In this document: piece after piece, positions 1 through 6,248 of the stretch
How positions within the stretch are numbered: the first letter of the stretch is position 1
Layout: every line of letters begins with the position of its first letter
Assembly (NCBI GenBank): GCA_029777935.1
Contig: JAKORH010000328.1
Coordinates: forward strand, 1-11,872
Direction: 5' to 3'
Origin: Pseudomonadota bacterium
GTDB taxonomy: Bacteria; Pseudomonadota; Gammaproteobacteria; Burkholderiales; Burkholderiaceae
DNA: 11,872 nucleotides
The notes under the pieces: model-generated
The model's database searches: none
Told to the model about the DNA's origin: nothing
What the model saw: only the letters and a program-made list of their open reading frames with translations
Translations under genes and position numbers: made by a program

Positions 1-1392
1 CAGTCGACCGCGCCCGGCGGCAAGGTGCGGTTCAAGACGATCCTCGCGCACATCGAAAGCAGGCTGCACCGCGCACCGCTGCTGCGGCGGAAACTGAAGC
101 GCGTGCCGCTCGAACTCGACTACCCGCACTGGGTCGACGACGAGCACTTCGATCTCGAGTACCACGTGCGCCACATCGCGCTGCCCAAGCCGGGCGACTG
201 GCGCCAGTTCTGCATCCAGGCCTCGCGCATCCACGCGCGGCCGCTCGACCTGAACCGGCCGCTGTGGGAGATCTACGTGATCGAGGGGCTGGACAGCTTT
301 CTCGACCTGCCCGCCGGCAGCTTCGCGCTGCTGACGAAGATCCATCACGCGGCCATCGACGTCGAACAAGGCGCCCAGATCACCCAACTGCTGCACGACG
401 TGAGCGCCGCGCCGGCCGCACCGGAGCCGCCGGAGCCGTGGTTCCCGGAGCCGGCGCCGGGCGCGATCGCGCTGCTGTGCCGCGGGTTGGCGCACACGAT
501 CGGCTCGCCGCTGCGGCTGGCGGCGCCGCTGGCACGCGCGATCGGGCGCGTGACTCCGGCGGTGCTCGGGCTCGCGCGCGAGATGCTGCTGCGGCCGGCG
601 AGCCTGCCGGTCACGCGCTTCAACGCGGTGGTGTCGCCGTATCGGGTATTCGACACGCGCCGCTTCACGCTCGAGGAGTTCAAGGCGATCCGCACGCTCG
701 CCGACGGCGCCACGGTCAACGACGTGGTGCTCGCCGTGTGCGGCGGCGCGCTGCGCCGCTATCTCGAAGGCGAAGGCGAGCTTCCCGCGGCCAGCCTGAC
801 CGCGATCGCGCCGATCTACCTGCGCGATGCCGACGCCGAGCCGGGCAGCCGGCCCGAGCTGTCGTGGCTGCACGTGAAGCTCGGCACCGATCTGGCCGAC
901 CCGGTCGAGCGCCTGCGCGCGATCTGCGCGCAGACACGCGCATCGGACACGGTGGCGCGCGCGATCGGCGCGCGCGAACTGACCGACATCGGAAGCCACG
1001 CGCCGGCAGCGACGCTGGCGCTGACGAGCAAGCTGCTCGGCCGCGTGATGCTCGGCATCGGGCGCCGCGCGCCGATCGCCAACTGCATCGTCACCAACGT
1101 GCCGGGGCCGTCGGTGCCGCTGTACCTGTGCGGCGCGCGGATGACGTACTTCTCCGCGATCATGCCGATCTCGGACGGCATGGGGCTGGTGTTCGCGGTT
1201 ACGAGCTACGACGGGCGCATCATCGTGTCGCCCACCTCGTGTCGCGAGCTGGTGCCCGATCCGGAGGCGTTCGCGCAATGCATCCGCGACAGTTTCCAGC
1301 AATACCTGGCTGCGGCGCGCAAGACTGTCAGGCCGCTTCGGACTCGCGCACGATCAGCCGGTAGATCTTCCCCGAGACGCCTCGCGGCCTGA
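1..1392 (+). CDS. WS/DGAT-family O-acyltransferase (wax ester synthase / acyl-CoA:diacylglycerol acyltransferase), 5'-truncated
   Basis: This protein would transfer an acyl group from acyl-CoA to a fatty alcohol or diacylglycerol, making wax esters or triacylglycerol. The reading frame is open from base 1, and the first codons (QSTAPGGKVRFK) are already inside the family's N-terminal domain, so the true start lies left of the window; the GTG at 25 is internal. The visible 463 residues carry the active-site motif HHAAID at window residues 115-120 and the second family motif NVPGP near residues 366-370, followed by the usual PLYLCGARM-like segment. The canonical HHxxxDG motif ends in Val (codon 361-363) where Gly is expected; the His pair and Asp are intact. 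The last ~25 residues are Arg-rich and low in complexity, and they overlap the end of the convergent hydrolase gene by 65 bp. Family assignment is secure; wax ester versus triacylglycerol specificity cannot be told. Confidence 0.9.
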   Translation, partial: QSTAPGGKVRFKTILAHIESRLHRAPLLRRKLKRVPLELDYPHWVDDEHFDLEYHVRHIALPKPGDWRQFCIQASRIHARPLDLNRPLWEIYVIEGLDSFLDLPAGSFALLTKIHHAAIDVEQGAQITQLLHDVSAAPAAPEPPEPWFPEPAPGAIALLCRGLAHTIGSPLRLAAPLARAIGRVTPAVLGLAREMLLRPASLPVTRFNAVVSPYRVFDTRRFTLEEFKAIRTLADGATVNDVVLAVCGGALRRYLEGEGELPAASLTAIAPIYLRDADAEPGSRPELSWLHVKLGTDLADPVERLRAICAQTRASDTVARAIGARELTDIGSHAPAATLALTSKLLGRVMLGIGRRAPIANCIVTNVPGPSVPLYLCGARMTYFSAIMPISDGMGLVFAVTSYDGRIIVSPTSCRELVPDPEAFAQCIRDSFQQYLAAARKTVRPLRTRARSAGRSSPRRLAA

Positions 1393-2170
1393 ACGGTCGC
1401 CACCGCCCTTCCGGCTGCGCCAGCCGGTCGGCGACGATCGCCATCACGATCGCGTTGAAGCCGAGGCCGACGTGGCTGCCCGGCACCCGGATGTTCTCGT
1501 GCATCCGCGGGTTGCCATCGATCGTGGCTTCCTGCGGCGGCACCACGCCGTCGCTGAGCGAGTACAGGCAACTGGTCGGCACGGGCGGACGCCGGCGCTC
1601 GCGCAGTTGCCGCGTCCGCGGCAGCATCGCGTGCGCGCTCGGGCCCATCGGGTGCGCGATCAGCTGGTACAGCGCGCGCACCAGCGGCGGCGACTTGCTG
1701 CCCCCCAGGTCGATGCTCACCGGACTGCCGAGCGTGATCACTTCGCGCACGCATTCCGGCGCCTGGTGCGCCTCGTACAGCGCGAACAGTCCGCCCAGAC
1801 TCCAGCCCACCAGGCTCACCTTGCGGCCGCTGCGGTGATGCATGTAGCGGATCTTCTGTTCCAGCGCCTGCGCGTGCCGGCGCTGGAAGCCGACATTGCG
1901 GCCGAAGCCCCAACTGTGCACGTCGTAGCCGCGCTGGCGCAGATACAGCTTCAGCGCGATCAGCGTGTACTCGTCGGCCATGAAGCCGGGCAGCAGCAGC
2001 ACCGGGTGGCCGTCGCCGCGCGGCGCGGCGGCGAGCGCCGGCAGCGAATACGGCAACGCCGCCATCTCGAGCAGCGCGCGCCACTCGGTGACGGTGTAGA
2101 ACCAGTGCGGCTCTCCTCGATGCGGATGGCGGGTGGCCATGTGCTCTGCGATGCTTCCAATCGCCGTCAT
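1328..2170 (-). CDS. alpha/beta hydrolase (lipase/esterase-like)
   Basis: A 280-residue alpha/beta-hydrolase-fold protein, probably cytoplasmic because no signal peptide is visible. The nucleophile elbow is GWSLGG with Ser124, preceded by the LLLPGF oxyanion-type strand-loop at about residues 58-63. Asp207 in LYSLSD and His233 in GSHVGLG sit at the expected places for the acid and base of the triad. The start is taken at the ATG of MTAIGSIAEH (2168-2170). The frame stays open upstream to a TTG at 2242, but that extension is Arg/Ala-rich and would run up to the divergent gene. An ATG at 2140 is an alternative, and no strong Shine-Dalgarno favours either. It lies between two WS/DGAT genes, converges on the first with a 65-bp overlap, and diverges from the second. 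A role in neutral-lipid or ester turnover is therefore inferred from context; substrate unknown. Confidence 0.85.
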   Translation of the reverse strand: MTAIGSIAEHMATRHPHRGEPHWFYTVTEWRALLEMAALPYSLPALAAAPRGDGHPVLLLPGFMADEYTLIALKLYLRQRGYDVHSWGFGRNVGFQRRHAQALEQKIRYMHHRSGRKVSLVGWSLGGLFALYEAHQAPECVREVITLGSPVSIDLGGSKSPPLVRALYQLIAHPMGPSAHAMLPRTRQLRERRRPPVPTSCLYSLSDGVVPPQEATIDGNPRMHENIRVPGSHVGLGFNAIVMAIVADRLAQPEGRWRPFRPRGVSGKIYRLIVRESEAA

Positions 2171-2265
2171 TGTCGCGCGCCGCGCAGCGGCACGCTGCAA
2201 GCCGATTGGGGGATTGGCTCTACTGCGCTTGATCGGACGCAATGGGAGGCGAACAGATCGGCGGC
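2171..2265. promoter_or_regulatory. divergent intergenic region between hydrolase and WS/DGAT genes
   Basis: These 95 bases separate the two divergent starts and must hold the promoters of both genes if the chosen starts are right. I see no convincing -35/-10 pair. A GGGAGG purine run at 2244-2249 lies 16 nt before the ATG at 2266, which is too far for a typical Shine-Dalgarno site, so the downstream start remains uncertain. The region is inferred as regulatory from gene orientation only. Confidence 0.35.
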
Positions 2266-3720
2266 ATGCTGCCCGTGATGAAACCGTTGAGCGGACTCGA
2301 CGGGGCGTTTCTGCACCTGGAAACGCCCGAGACGCCGATGCACGTGGCGTCGCTGCATCTGTTCGATCTGCCGCGCGGCTTTCGCGGCGATTTCCATACG
2401 AAGATCAAGCGCCAGATGCGCCAGCGGCTCGCGCTGGCGCCGGTGTTCACGCGCAAGCTCGCGCCGATGCCGCTCGGATTTGCCAATCCGATGTGGGTCG
2501 AAGACCACCGCGTCGACCTCGACTGGCACGTGCAGCGCGTGCAGCTTCCGCGACCCGGCACGCAGGCGCAGCTCGAGGACGAAGTCGCGCGCCTGCACTC
2601 GGAGCTGTTGGACCGCACGCGCCCGCTGTGGCGTCTGTACGTGTTCGACGGCCTGCAAGGCGGCCAGGCCGCCTATTACATCAAGGTCCATCACGCGGTG
2701 CTCGACGGAAAGGCGGGCGTGCTGCTGGCGCAGGCGCTGTTCGACCTGACGCCGAAGCCGGGCCGGCTGCCCGCCGCCGGCAGGCAGGCGCGTGACGAGC
2801 ACCCGGGAATGGCCGAACTCGCCGCGGCAGCGCTGAAGCACGACGCCGGCCAGTTCGTCAAGCTCGCGCGGCATCTGCCCGAGGTGGTGCGGACTCTCGC
2901 CGGAATGCTGCGGCCGGCGCCGGCCGCGCCGAAGACGCCGGCGCGGAATTTCTCGTTCGGCCCGCGCACGCCGATCAACGTCGCGATCACCGGCGAGCGC
3001 AGCTTTGCCGCCCACTCGCTGCCGCTCGATGCGATGAAGGCGATCGCTGCCGCGCACGAGGCGAAGATCAACGATGTCGTGCTCGCGCTCGCCAGCGGCA
3101 CGCTGCGGCGCTATCTGGCGCGCCATGGCGGCATCCCCAAGAAGCCGCTGATCGCCGCGATGCCGATTTCGCTGCGCGCGCCCGGCGACACCGAATACAC
3201 GACCCAGGCGACGATGAGCCTGGTGAACCTGAACACGCACATCACCGACCCGGTGCGGCGGCTGCACGCGATCCGCGACGCGGCCGGCGCCGTGAAGACG
3301 CTGGCGAAGCGCGCGCGCGACGTGCTGCCGACCGATTTCCCGACCATCACCGTGCCGTGGCTGCTGCACGGGCTGGCGACGCTGTACGGGCGCTCGCATC
3401 TGGCCGACGCGATCCCGCCGCTCGCCAACGTGATCATCTCGAACGTGCCCGGACCGCAGGCGCCGCTGTACGCGGCCGGCGCGCGGATGACCACCTACTG
3501 GCCGGTGTCGATTCCCGAGCACGGCGTCGGACTGAACCTGACCGTCATGAGCTACGCTGGAGCGATGGGCTTCGGCTTCACCGCCGCGCGCAACGCGGTG
3601 CCCGATGCGCGCGAGCTCACGGCGGCGCTGCAAGCGGCGTTCGAAGAGCTGAGCGACCGTTGGCGTCGGGCGTCGGGCGTCGGGCGTCGTGTCATTCCCG
3701 CGCAAGCGGGAATCCAGTGA
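2266..3720 (+). CDS. WS/DGAT-family O-acyltransferase, complete
   Basis: A second acyltransferase of the wax ester synthase / diacylglycerol acyltransferase family, about 484 residues, close to the family's usual 450-480. It begins with the conserved MKPLSGLDGAFLHLETPETP region. The canonical active site HHAVLDG lies at residues 142-148, and the second motif SNVPGP at about 392-397 is followed by PLYAAGARM. The start could be ATG 2242, 2266 or 2278. Homology begins at the 2278 Met; 2266 is a compromise and none has a well-spaced ribosome site. The protein is a clear paralogue of the truncated gene at the left edge but keeps the Gly of HHxxxDG that the other lacks. The last ~19 residues (RRASGVGRR, then VIPAQAGIQ) are encoded by a heptamer tandem repeat and a palindromic repeat element that also supplies the stop codon, so the C-terminus looks secondarily altered. 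Confidence 0.92.
   Translation: MLPVMKPLSGLDGAFLHLETPETPMHVASLHLFDLPRGFRGDFHTKIKRQMRQRLALAPVFTRKLAPMPLGFANPMWVEDHRVDLDWHVQRVQLPRPGTQAQLEDEVARLHSELLDRTRPLWRLYVFDGLQGGQAAYYIKVHHAVLDGKAGVLLAQALFDLTPKPGRLPAAGRQARDEHPGMAELAAAALKHDAGQFVKLARHLPEVVRTLAGMLRPAPAAPKTPARNFSFGPRTPINVAITGERSFAAHSLPLDAMKAIAAAHEAKINDVVLALASGTLRRYLARHGGIPKKPLIAAMPISLRAPGDTEYTTQATMSLVNLNTHITDPVRRLHAIRDAAGAVKTLAKRARDVLPTDFPTITVPWLLHGLATLYGRSHLADAIPPLANVIISNVPGPQAPLYAAGARMTTYWPVSIPEHGVGLNLTVMSYAGAMGFGFTAARNAVPDARELTAALQAAFEELSDRWRRASGVGRRVIPAQAGIQ
3663..3690. repeat. GCGTCGG heptamer tandem repeat inside the end of the WS/DGAT gene
   Basis: Three perfect copies of GCGTCGG (3663-3669, 3670-3676, 3677-3683) are followed by a fourth with one change (GCGTCGT, 3684-3690). 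The repeat abuts the palindromic element that begins at 3691. A 7-bp unit is not a multiple of 3, so copy-number change would shift the reading frame of the C-terminus. A looser GTCG-rich stretch (3782-3800) precedes the orphan palindrome downstream. Confidence 0.85.
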
Positions 3721-3759
3721 CGTTGCGACGGGCTGGAAGCCCGCTTTCGCGGGCATGAC
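3691..3759. repeat. paired REP/dRS3-like palindromes (inverted repeat)
   Basis: Two arms, 3691-3717 and 3733-3759, are inverted copies of each other (23 of 27 positions match) around a 15-nt spacer. Each arm is itself a small hairpin; the first contains ATTCCC-N8-GGGAAT at 3694-3713. That is the consensus form of the dRS3 repeat known from Neisseria and resembles the GTCATTCCCGCG repeats dispersed in many beta- and gammaproteobacteria. The element encodes the last residues and stop (3718-3720) of the WS/DGAT gene. It could act as a transcription barrier or mRNA 3'-end stabiliser, although there is no T-tract for a classical terminator. Confidence 0.8.
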
Positions 3760-3800
3760 ACCGCGTAGCAATAGGTACGGCGCGTCGTGTCGCGCGTCGC

Positions 3801-3827
3801 GTCATTCCCGCGCAAGCGGCAACCCAG
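3801..3827. repeat. orphan, decayed copy of the dRS3-like palindrome
   Basis: This stretch repeats the first arm at 3691-3717 (GTCATTCCCGCGCAAGCGG is identical). It has lost the closing half of its palindrome, reading GGCAAC where the intact copy has GGGAAT. No facing second arm follows, so it looks like a solitary remnant. Confidence 0.7.
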
Positions 3828-3870
3828 CGCTCTCGCTTCATGACCTTGTCGATCGTGAACGGCGATCTTC

Positions 3871-3940
3871 ACCACAGAGAACACAGAGAGCACAGAGGAA
3901 ATGCACGGAAGTTCTCTGTGATCTCTGCGTTCTCTGTGGT
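3871..3940. repeat. CACAGAG-type long hairpin, copy 1
   Basis: Arms 3871-3897 and 3914-3940 pair at 25 of 27 positions around a 16-nt loop. The arms are built of short CACAGAG/ACAGAGA iterations. Repeats of this kind occur in multiple copies in various environmental bacterial genomes; their function is not known to me. The stem could act in the RNA but has no U-tract after it. Confidence 0.85.
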
Positions 3941-4006
3941 TGATATAGCATCTACTTCAGCCAACACGTGATCTCATGACCTGTTCGATCGTGAAAGGCG
4001 ATTTTC

Positions 4007-4077
4007 ACCACAGAGACACAGAGGCACAGAGATCAAACCTTTCCCGGGCTTCCTCTGTGTCTCTGTGCCTCTGTGGT
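4007..4077. repeat. CACAGAG-type long hairpin, copy 2
   Basis: Arms 4007-4031 and 4053-4077 pair at 23 of 25 positions around a 21-nt loop. The arms consist of ACAGAGG/ACAGAGA iterations like copy 1 but with a different register and loop. The stem ends 32 nt before the ATG of the DUF1028 gene, so any transcript reaching that gene from upstream would carry it in the 5' leader. Confidence 0.85.
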
Positions 4078-4109
4078 TGAAGCATTTGCTGCGACAAGCA
4101 CGTGATCTC

Positions 4110-4814
4110 ATGACCTGGTCGATCATCGCGCGCGATCCCACCACCGGCGCGTTCGGCATCGCGATCGCCACGCGCTTCTTCGCGGTCGGCGCGCTGTGCC
4201 CGCACGGCGACGGCGGCGTGGGCGCGCTCGCCACGCAGGCGCTGATCAACCCGACCTTCGGTGCGCGCGGATTGCGGCTGCTGCGCGAAGGGCTCGCCGC
4301 GCGAACGGTCGTCGATGCGCTGACGCAGGCCGATGCCGGCCGCGCTGCGCGCCAGCTCCACGTGCAGGACGCGGCCGGACGCATCGCCGCCTACACGGGT
4401 GCCGAGTGCGTGCCGTGGTGCGGCCACGCGATCCACGACACGTACTCGATCGCGGGCAACATGCTCGCCGGGCCGCAGGTGCTCGGCGAGACCGCGCGCG
4501 CGTTCGAGGCGAACGCCGGCCTGCCGCTGGCGCGCCGGCTGATCGCCGCGCTGAAGGCGGGCGAAGCCGCCGGCGGCGATCAGCGCGGCAAGCAGTCGGC
4601 GGCGCTGAAGATCTTCACTACCGAGGAATACCCGGCGCTCGACCTGCGCGTCGACGATCACCCCGATCCGCTGGCGGAGCTGGAGCGCCTCGAAGCGGTG
4701 AGTCGCGAGCGCTTCGTGCACTTCGCGCAGTTCTTCGCCACGCGCGCCTCGCCCGGCGTGTGGGACCGCGAAGTGATCAACGCGGCGATCGATCGCGCGA
4801 CTCGAGCAGCCTGA
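4110..4814 (+). CDS. DUF1028 family protein (Ntn-hydrolase-like fold, function unknown)
   Basis: A 234-residue protein matching the DUF1028 family along its whole length: the N-terminal MTWSIIARDPTTGAFGIAIATRFFAVG, the GALATQALINPTFG segment at about 38-51, GNMLAGP at 116-122, and the AGGDQRGKQSAAL segment at about 154-166. The family is structurally related to N-terminal nucleophile hydrolases, but no reaction is established and I assign none. The start is ATG 4110, where homology begins; the frame is open a little further upstream through the hairpin repeat, which is not credible coding sequence. No Shine-Dalgarno is visible. Its 3' end overlaps the convergent panE gene by 38 bp. Its 5' end is the third copy of a tandem repeat, so its native promoter may have been displaced or altered. 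Confidence 0.88.
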   Translation: MTWSIIARDPTTGAFGIAIATRFFAVGALCPHGDGGVGALATQALINPTFGARGLRLLREGLAARTVVDALTQADAGRAARQLHVQDAAGRIAAYTGAECVPWCGHAIHDTYSIAGNMLAGPQVLGETARAFEANAGLPLARRLIAALKAGEAAGGDQRGKQSAALKIFTTEEYPALDLRVDDHPDPLAELERLEAVSRERFVHFAQFFATRASPGVWDREVINAAIDRATRAA

Positions 4815-5700
4815 CCAGCGCGTGCAGCGTGCGGTTCACCGGCACGGCCACGCCGAGCGACTCGCCCTTGCGCACCACGTAGCCGTTCAGGTGGTCGATC
4901 TCGGTGCGCCGGCCGCGCGCCAGGTCCTGCGCGGTCGACGAAAGCTGCGCGGGCATCGTCTGCGCGATCCGCTGCATGGTCTCGCGCGTATCCGCGGGCA
5001 CGACCACGCCGGCGGCACGCGCCACCGCGAGGCACTCGTCGACCACGTCGCGCATCACCGCGGGCACGCCTTCGCCCTGTACCAGTTGGCCGTACGGCAT
5101 CTGCACAATCGCCGACAGCGCGTTGTAGGCGCAGTTGACGATCAGCTTGGCCCACAGCGCGCCCAGCACGTTGTCGGAGACCTGTACCGGCACGCCGGCC
5201 GCGGCGAACAGCCGCACGATTGCCTCGCTCGAGGGCGAACGCCCGATTACCAGCTCGCCGCGGCCGTGATGCCTGACGTGCCCAGGCCCCGCCATCTCGA
5301 CCGCCACGTACACGACCGCCGGCACGACCTCCTGCGCCAGCCGCGCCTGCAGCCGCTCGGCGTTGTCCACCCCGTTCTGCAGGCTCAGCACGCACGCATC
5401 CTGCGCCAGATGCGGCGCGATCGCAGCGGCGGCCGCGTCGGTGTCGGTCGATTTCACGCACAAGAGCACGAGTTGCGCGCCGCGCACCTCTGCGGGATCG
5501 GTGTCCGCCTGCACGCGTGCGTGTCCGCAAAACGCCTGCGCCTCGAGCAGCAGCCCGTCGCGGCGGATCGCATCGACGTGTGCCGCGCGGCCGATCAGCG
5601 TCACCGCGTGGCCGGCGCGCGCCAGCATGCCTCCGTAGTAGCCGCCGACCGCGCCCGCGCCCATGACCGCGACCCGCGCCTGTTCCGTGTCGATCGCCAT
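4777..5700 (-). CDS. panE: 2-dehydropantoate 2-reductase (ketopantoate reductase)
   Basis: This enzyme reduces 2-dehydropantoate to (R)-pantoate with NADPH, a cytoplasmic step of pantothenate and coenzyme A synthesis. The 307-residue product has the N-terminal dinucleotide-binding loop GAGAVGG at 14-20, VKSTD at 82-86, LQNG at 107-110, the catalytic Lys region LWAKLIVN with Lys185, and the C-terminal TEIDHLNG at 266-273 with the substrate-binding Glu. The start at 5700 is fixed by an AAGGAGG ribosome site 7 nt upstream (5708-5714 on the other strand); the longer open frame upstream crosses fdsG and is not coding. The gene diverges from the fds operon across 65 bp and converges on the DUF1028 gene with a 38-bp overlap. 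Paralogous ketopantoate-reductase-like proteins with other substrates exist, so the exact role is probable rather than certain. Confidence 0.88.
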   Translation of the reverse strand: MAIDTEQARVAVMGAGAVGGYYGGMLARAGHAVTLIGRAAHVDAIRRDGLLLEAQAFCGHARVQADTDPAEVRGAQLVLLCVKSTDTDAAAAAIAPHLAQDACVLSLQNGVDNAERLQARLAQEVVPAVVYVAVEMAGPGHVRHHGRGELVIGRSPSSEAIVRLFAAAGVPVQVSDNVLGALWAKLIVNCAYNALSAIVQMPYGQLVQGEGVPAVMRDVVDECLAVARAAGVVVPADTRETMQRIAQTMPAQLSSTAQDLARGRRTEIDHLNGYVVRKGESLGVAVPVNRTLHALVRLLESRDRSPR

Positions 5701-5765
5701 GCAATGGCCTCCTTCGCGCCGGCATTTTCGCGCCGAGGCCGCGCGCCCGGTGTATGGTTGCCGCC
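5701..5765. promoter_or_regulatory. divergent panE / fdsG promoter region
   Basis: Only 65 bp separate the two divergent start codons, so both promoters and any operator must be here or inside the coding ends. A 9-bp direct repeat TTCGCGCCG occurs at 5713-5721 and 5727-5735 (14 bp centre to centre) and may be an operator, but it is partly shared with the panE ribosome site and is low in complexity. I see no clear -35/-10 pair. No regulator gene (for example a fdsR-like gene) is present in the window. Confidence 0.45.
5708..5714 (-). promoter_or_regulatory. strong Shine-Dalgarno site of panE
   Basis: Read on the minus strand this is AAGGAGG, 7 nt before the ATG at 5700. It decides the panE start among several in-frame alternatives. 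Confidence 0.85.
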
Positions 5766-6248
5766 ATGGCCGAACCCGCCACGCCCGCGACCATCGCCGC
5801 CGAGATCGCCGCCGCCGTCGCTGCGGCGATCGAACACCACGCGCATCGCGCCGGCGCACTGCTGCCGCTGCTGCACGAGGTGCAGGACCGGCTGGGCTAC
5901 CTGCCCGCGGAATGCGAGACGCCGATCGCGCAGGCGTTGAACCTGTCGCGCGCCGAGGTGCACGGCGTGATCGGCTTCTATCACCACTTCCGCCGCCAGC
6001 CGCCCGCGCGCCACGTGCTGCAGTTGTGCCAGGCCGAGGCGTGCCAGAGCATGGGCTGCCATGCGCTGCTGGAACACGCGAAGAAGACGCTCGCCGGCGA
6101 CCGGGCGTTCGCGATCGAACCGGTCTACTGCCTCGGCCAGTGCGCCAACGCGCCGTCGGCACTGATCGGCGAGCGCGTCCATGCGAGGCTGACGCCCGCG
6201 CGGCTGGACGAGATCGTGGCCGCGCTGCGGCTGGAGGACCGCACATGA
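5766..6248 (+). CDS. fdsG: NAD-dependent formate dehydrogenase gamma subunit (NuoE-like, [2Fe-2S])
   Basis: The small NuoE-like subunit of the soluble formate dehydrogenase, 160 residues. It has the helical N-terminal domain (ALLPLLHEVQDRLGYLP at 31-47, then SRAEVHGVIGFYHHF) and a thioredoxin-like C-terminal domain with the four [2Fe-2S] ligands Cys88, Cys93, Cys122 and Cys126 in the usual C-x4-C ... C-x3-C pattern. In the complex it sits against FdsB and its cluster exchanges electrons with FMN. The start is taken as ATG 5766 (MAEPATP); ATG 5754 in the same frame is possible, and neither has a good ribosome site. Its stop overlaps the fdsB start as ATGA, so translation of the two is probably coupled. 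It is the first gene of the operon. Confidence 0.94.
   Translation: MAEPATPATIAAEIAAAVAAAIEHHAHRAGALLPLLHEVQDRLGYLPAECETPIAQALNLSRAEVHGVIGFYHHFRRQPPARHVLQLCQAEACQSMGCHALLEHAKKTLAGDRAFAIEPVYCLGQCANAPSALIGERVHARLTPARLDEIVAALRLEDRT

Larger units (their letters stand above)
3721..4109. other. 389-bp repeat-filled intergenic stretch with no supported gene
   Basis: Between the WS/DGAT stop and the DUF1028 start I see only repeats: the second palindrome arm, an orphan half-element and the two tandem hairpin units described separately. Short frames here translate to peptides typical of CACAGAG-type repeats (QRTQRAQRK, LCVLCG and similar), which are spurious. Two small frames start in the duplicated gene-start copies (3840-3971, 43 codons plus stop; 3976-4080, 34 codons plus stop); I do not regard them as genes. 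Confidence 0.7.
3840..4136. repeat. two ~135-bp tandem units plus a third copy that is the DUF1028 gene start
   Basis: Three similar segments begin at ATG 3840, ATG 3976 and ATG 4110, spaced 136 and 134 bp. The first 27 bases of each would read MTLSIVNGD, MTCSIVKGD and MTWSIIARD; the third is the real start of the DUF1028 gene. The second and third copies share 19 identical bases (CACGTGATCTCATGACCTG at 3965-3983 and 4099-4117) and a similar GCAT-containing stretch just upstream. In the first two units the gene-like start runs directly into a CACAGAG hairpin; in the third it continues into the gene. This is best read as tandem duplication or element insertion that copied the gene's 5' end. 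Confidence 0.75.

Noticed and set aside
2167..3771. 534-residue minus-strand open frame opposite the second WS/DGAT
   Set aside because: His/Arg/Gln/Val-rich composition typical of the antisense frame of a GC-rich gene, with no recognisable domain; the plus strand encodes a clear acyltransferase.
3663..4077. Possible CRISPR array from the cluster of repeats
   Set aside because: The repeats are a heptamer tandem, facing palindromes and two hairpin units; there are no regular direct repeats with unique 30-40-bp spacers and no cas genes.
3840..4080. Two small genes of 43 and 34 codons starting at ATG 3840 and ATG 3976
   Set aside because: After the first nine codons they are translated hairpin repeat. 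They are better explained as duplicated gene-start copies; at most they act as leader frames.
5663..6244. Long open frame making a 712-residue protein that would extend FdsB upstream
   Set aside because: The extra part is an Arg-rich shadow of fdsG in another frame; FdsB homology begins at ATG 6245, which overlaps the fdsG stop as ATGA.
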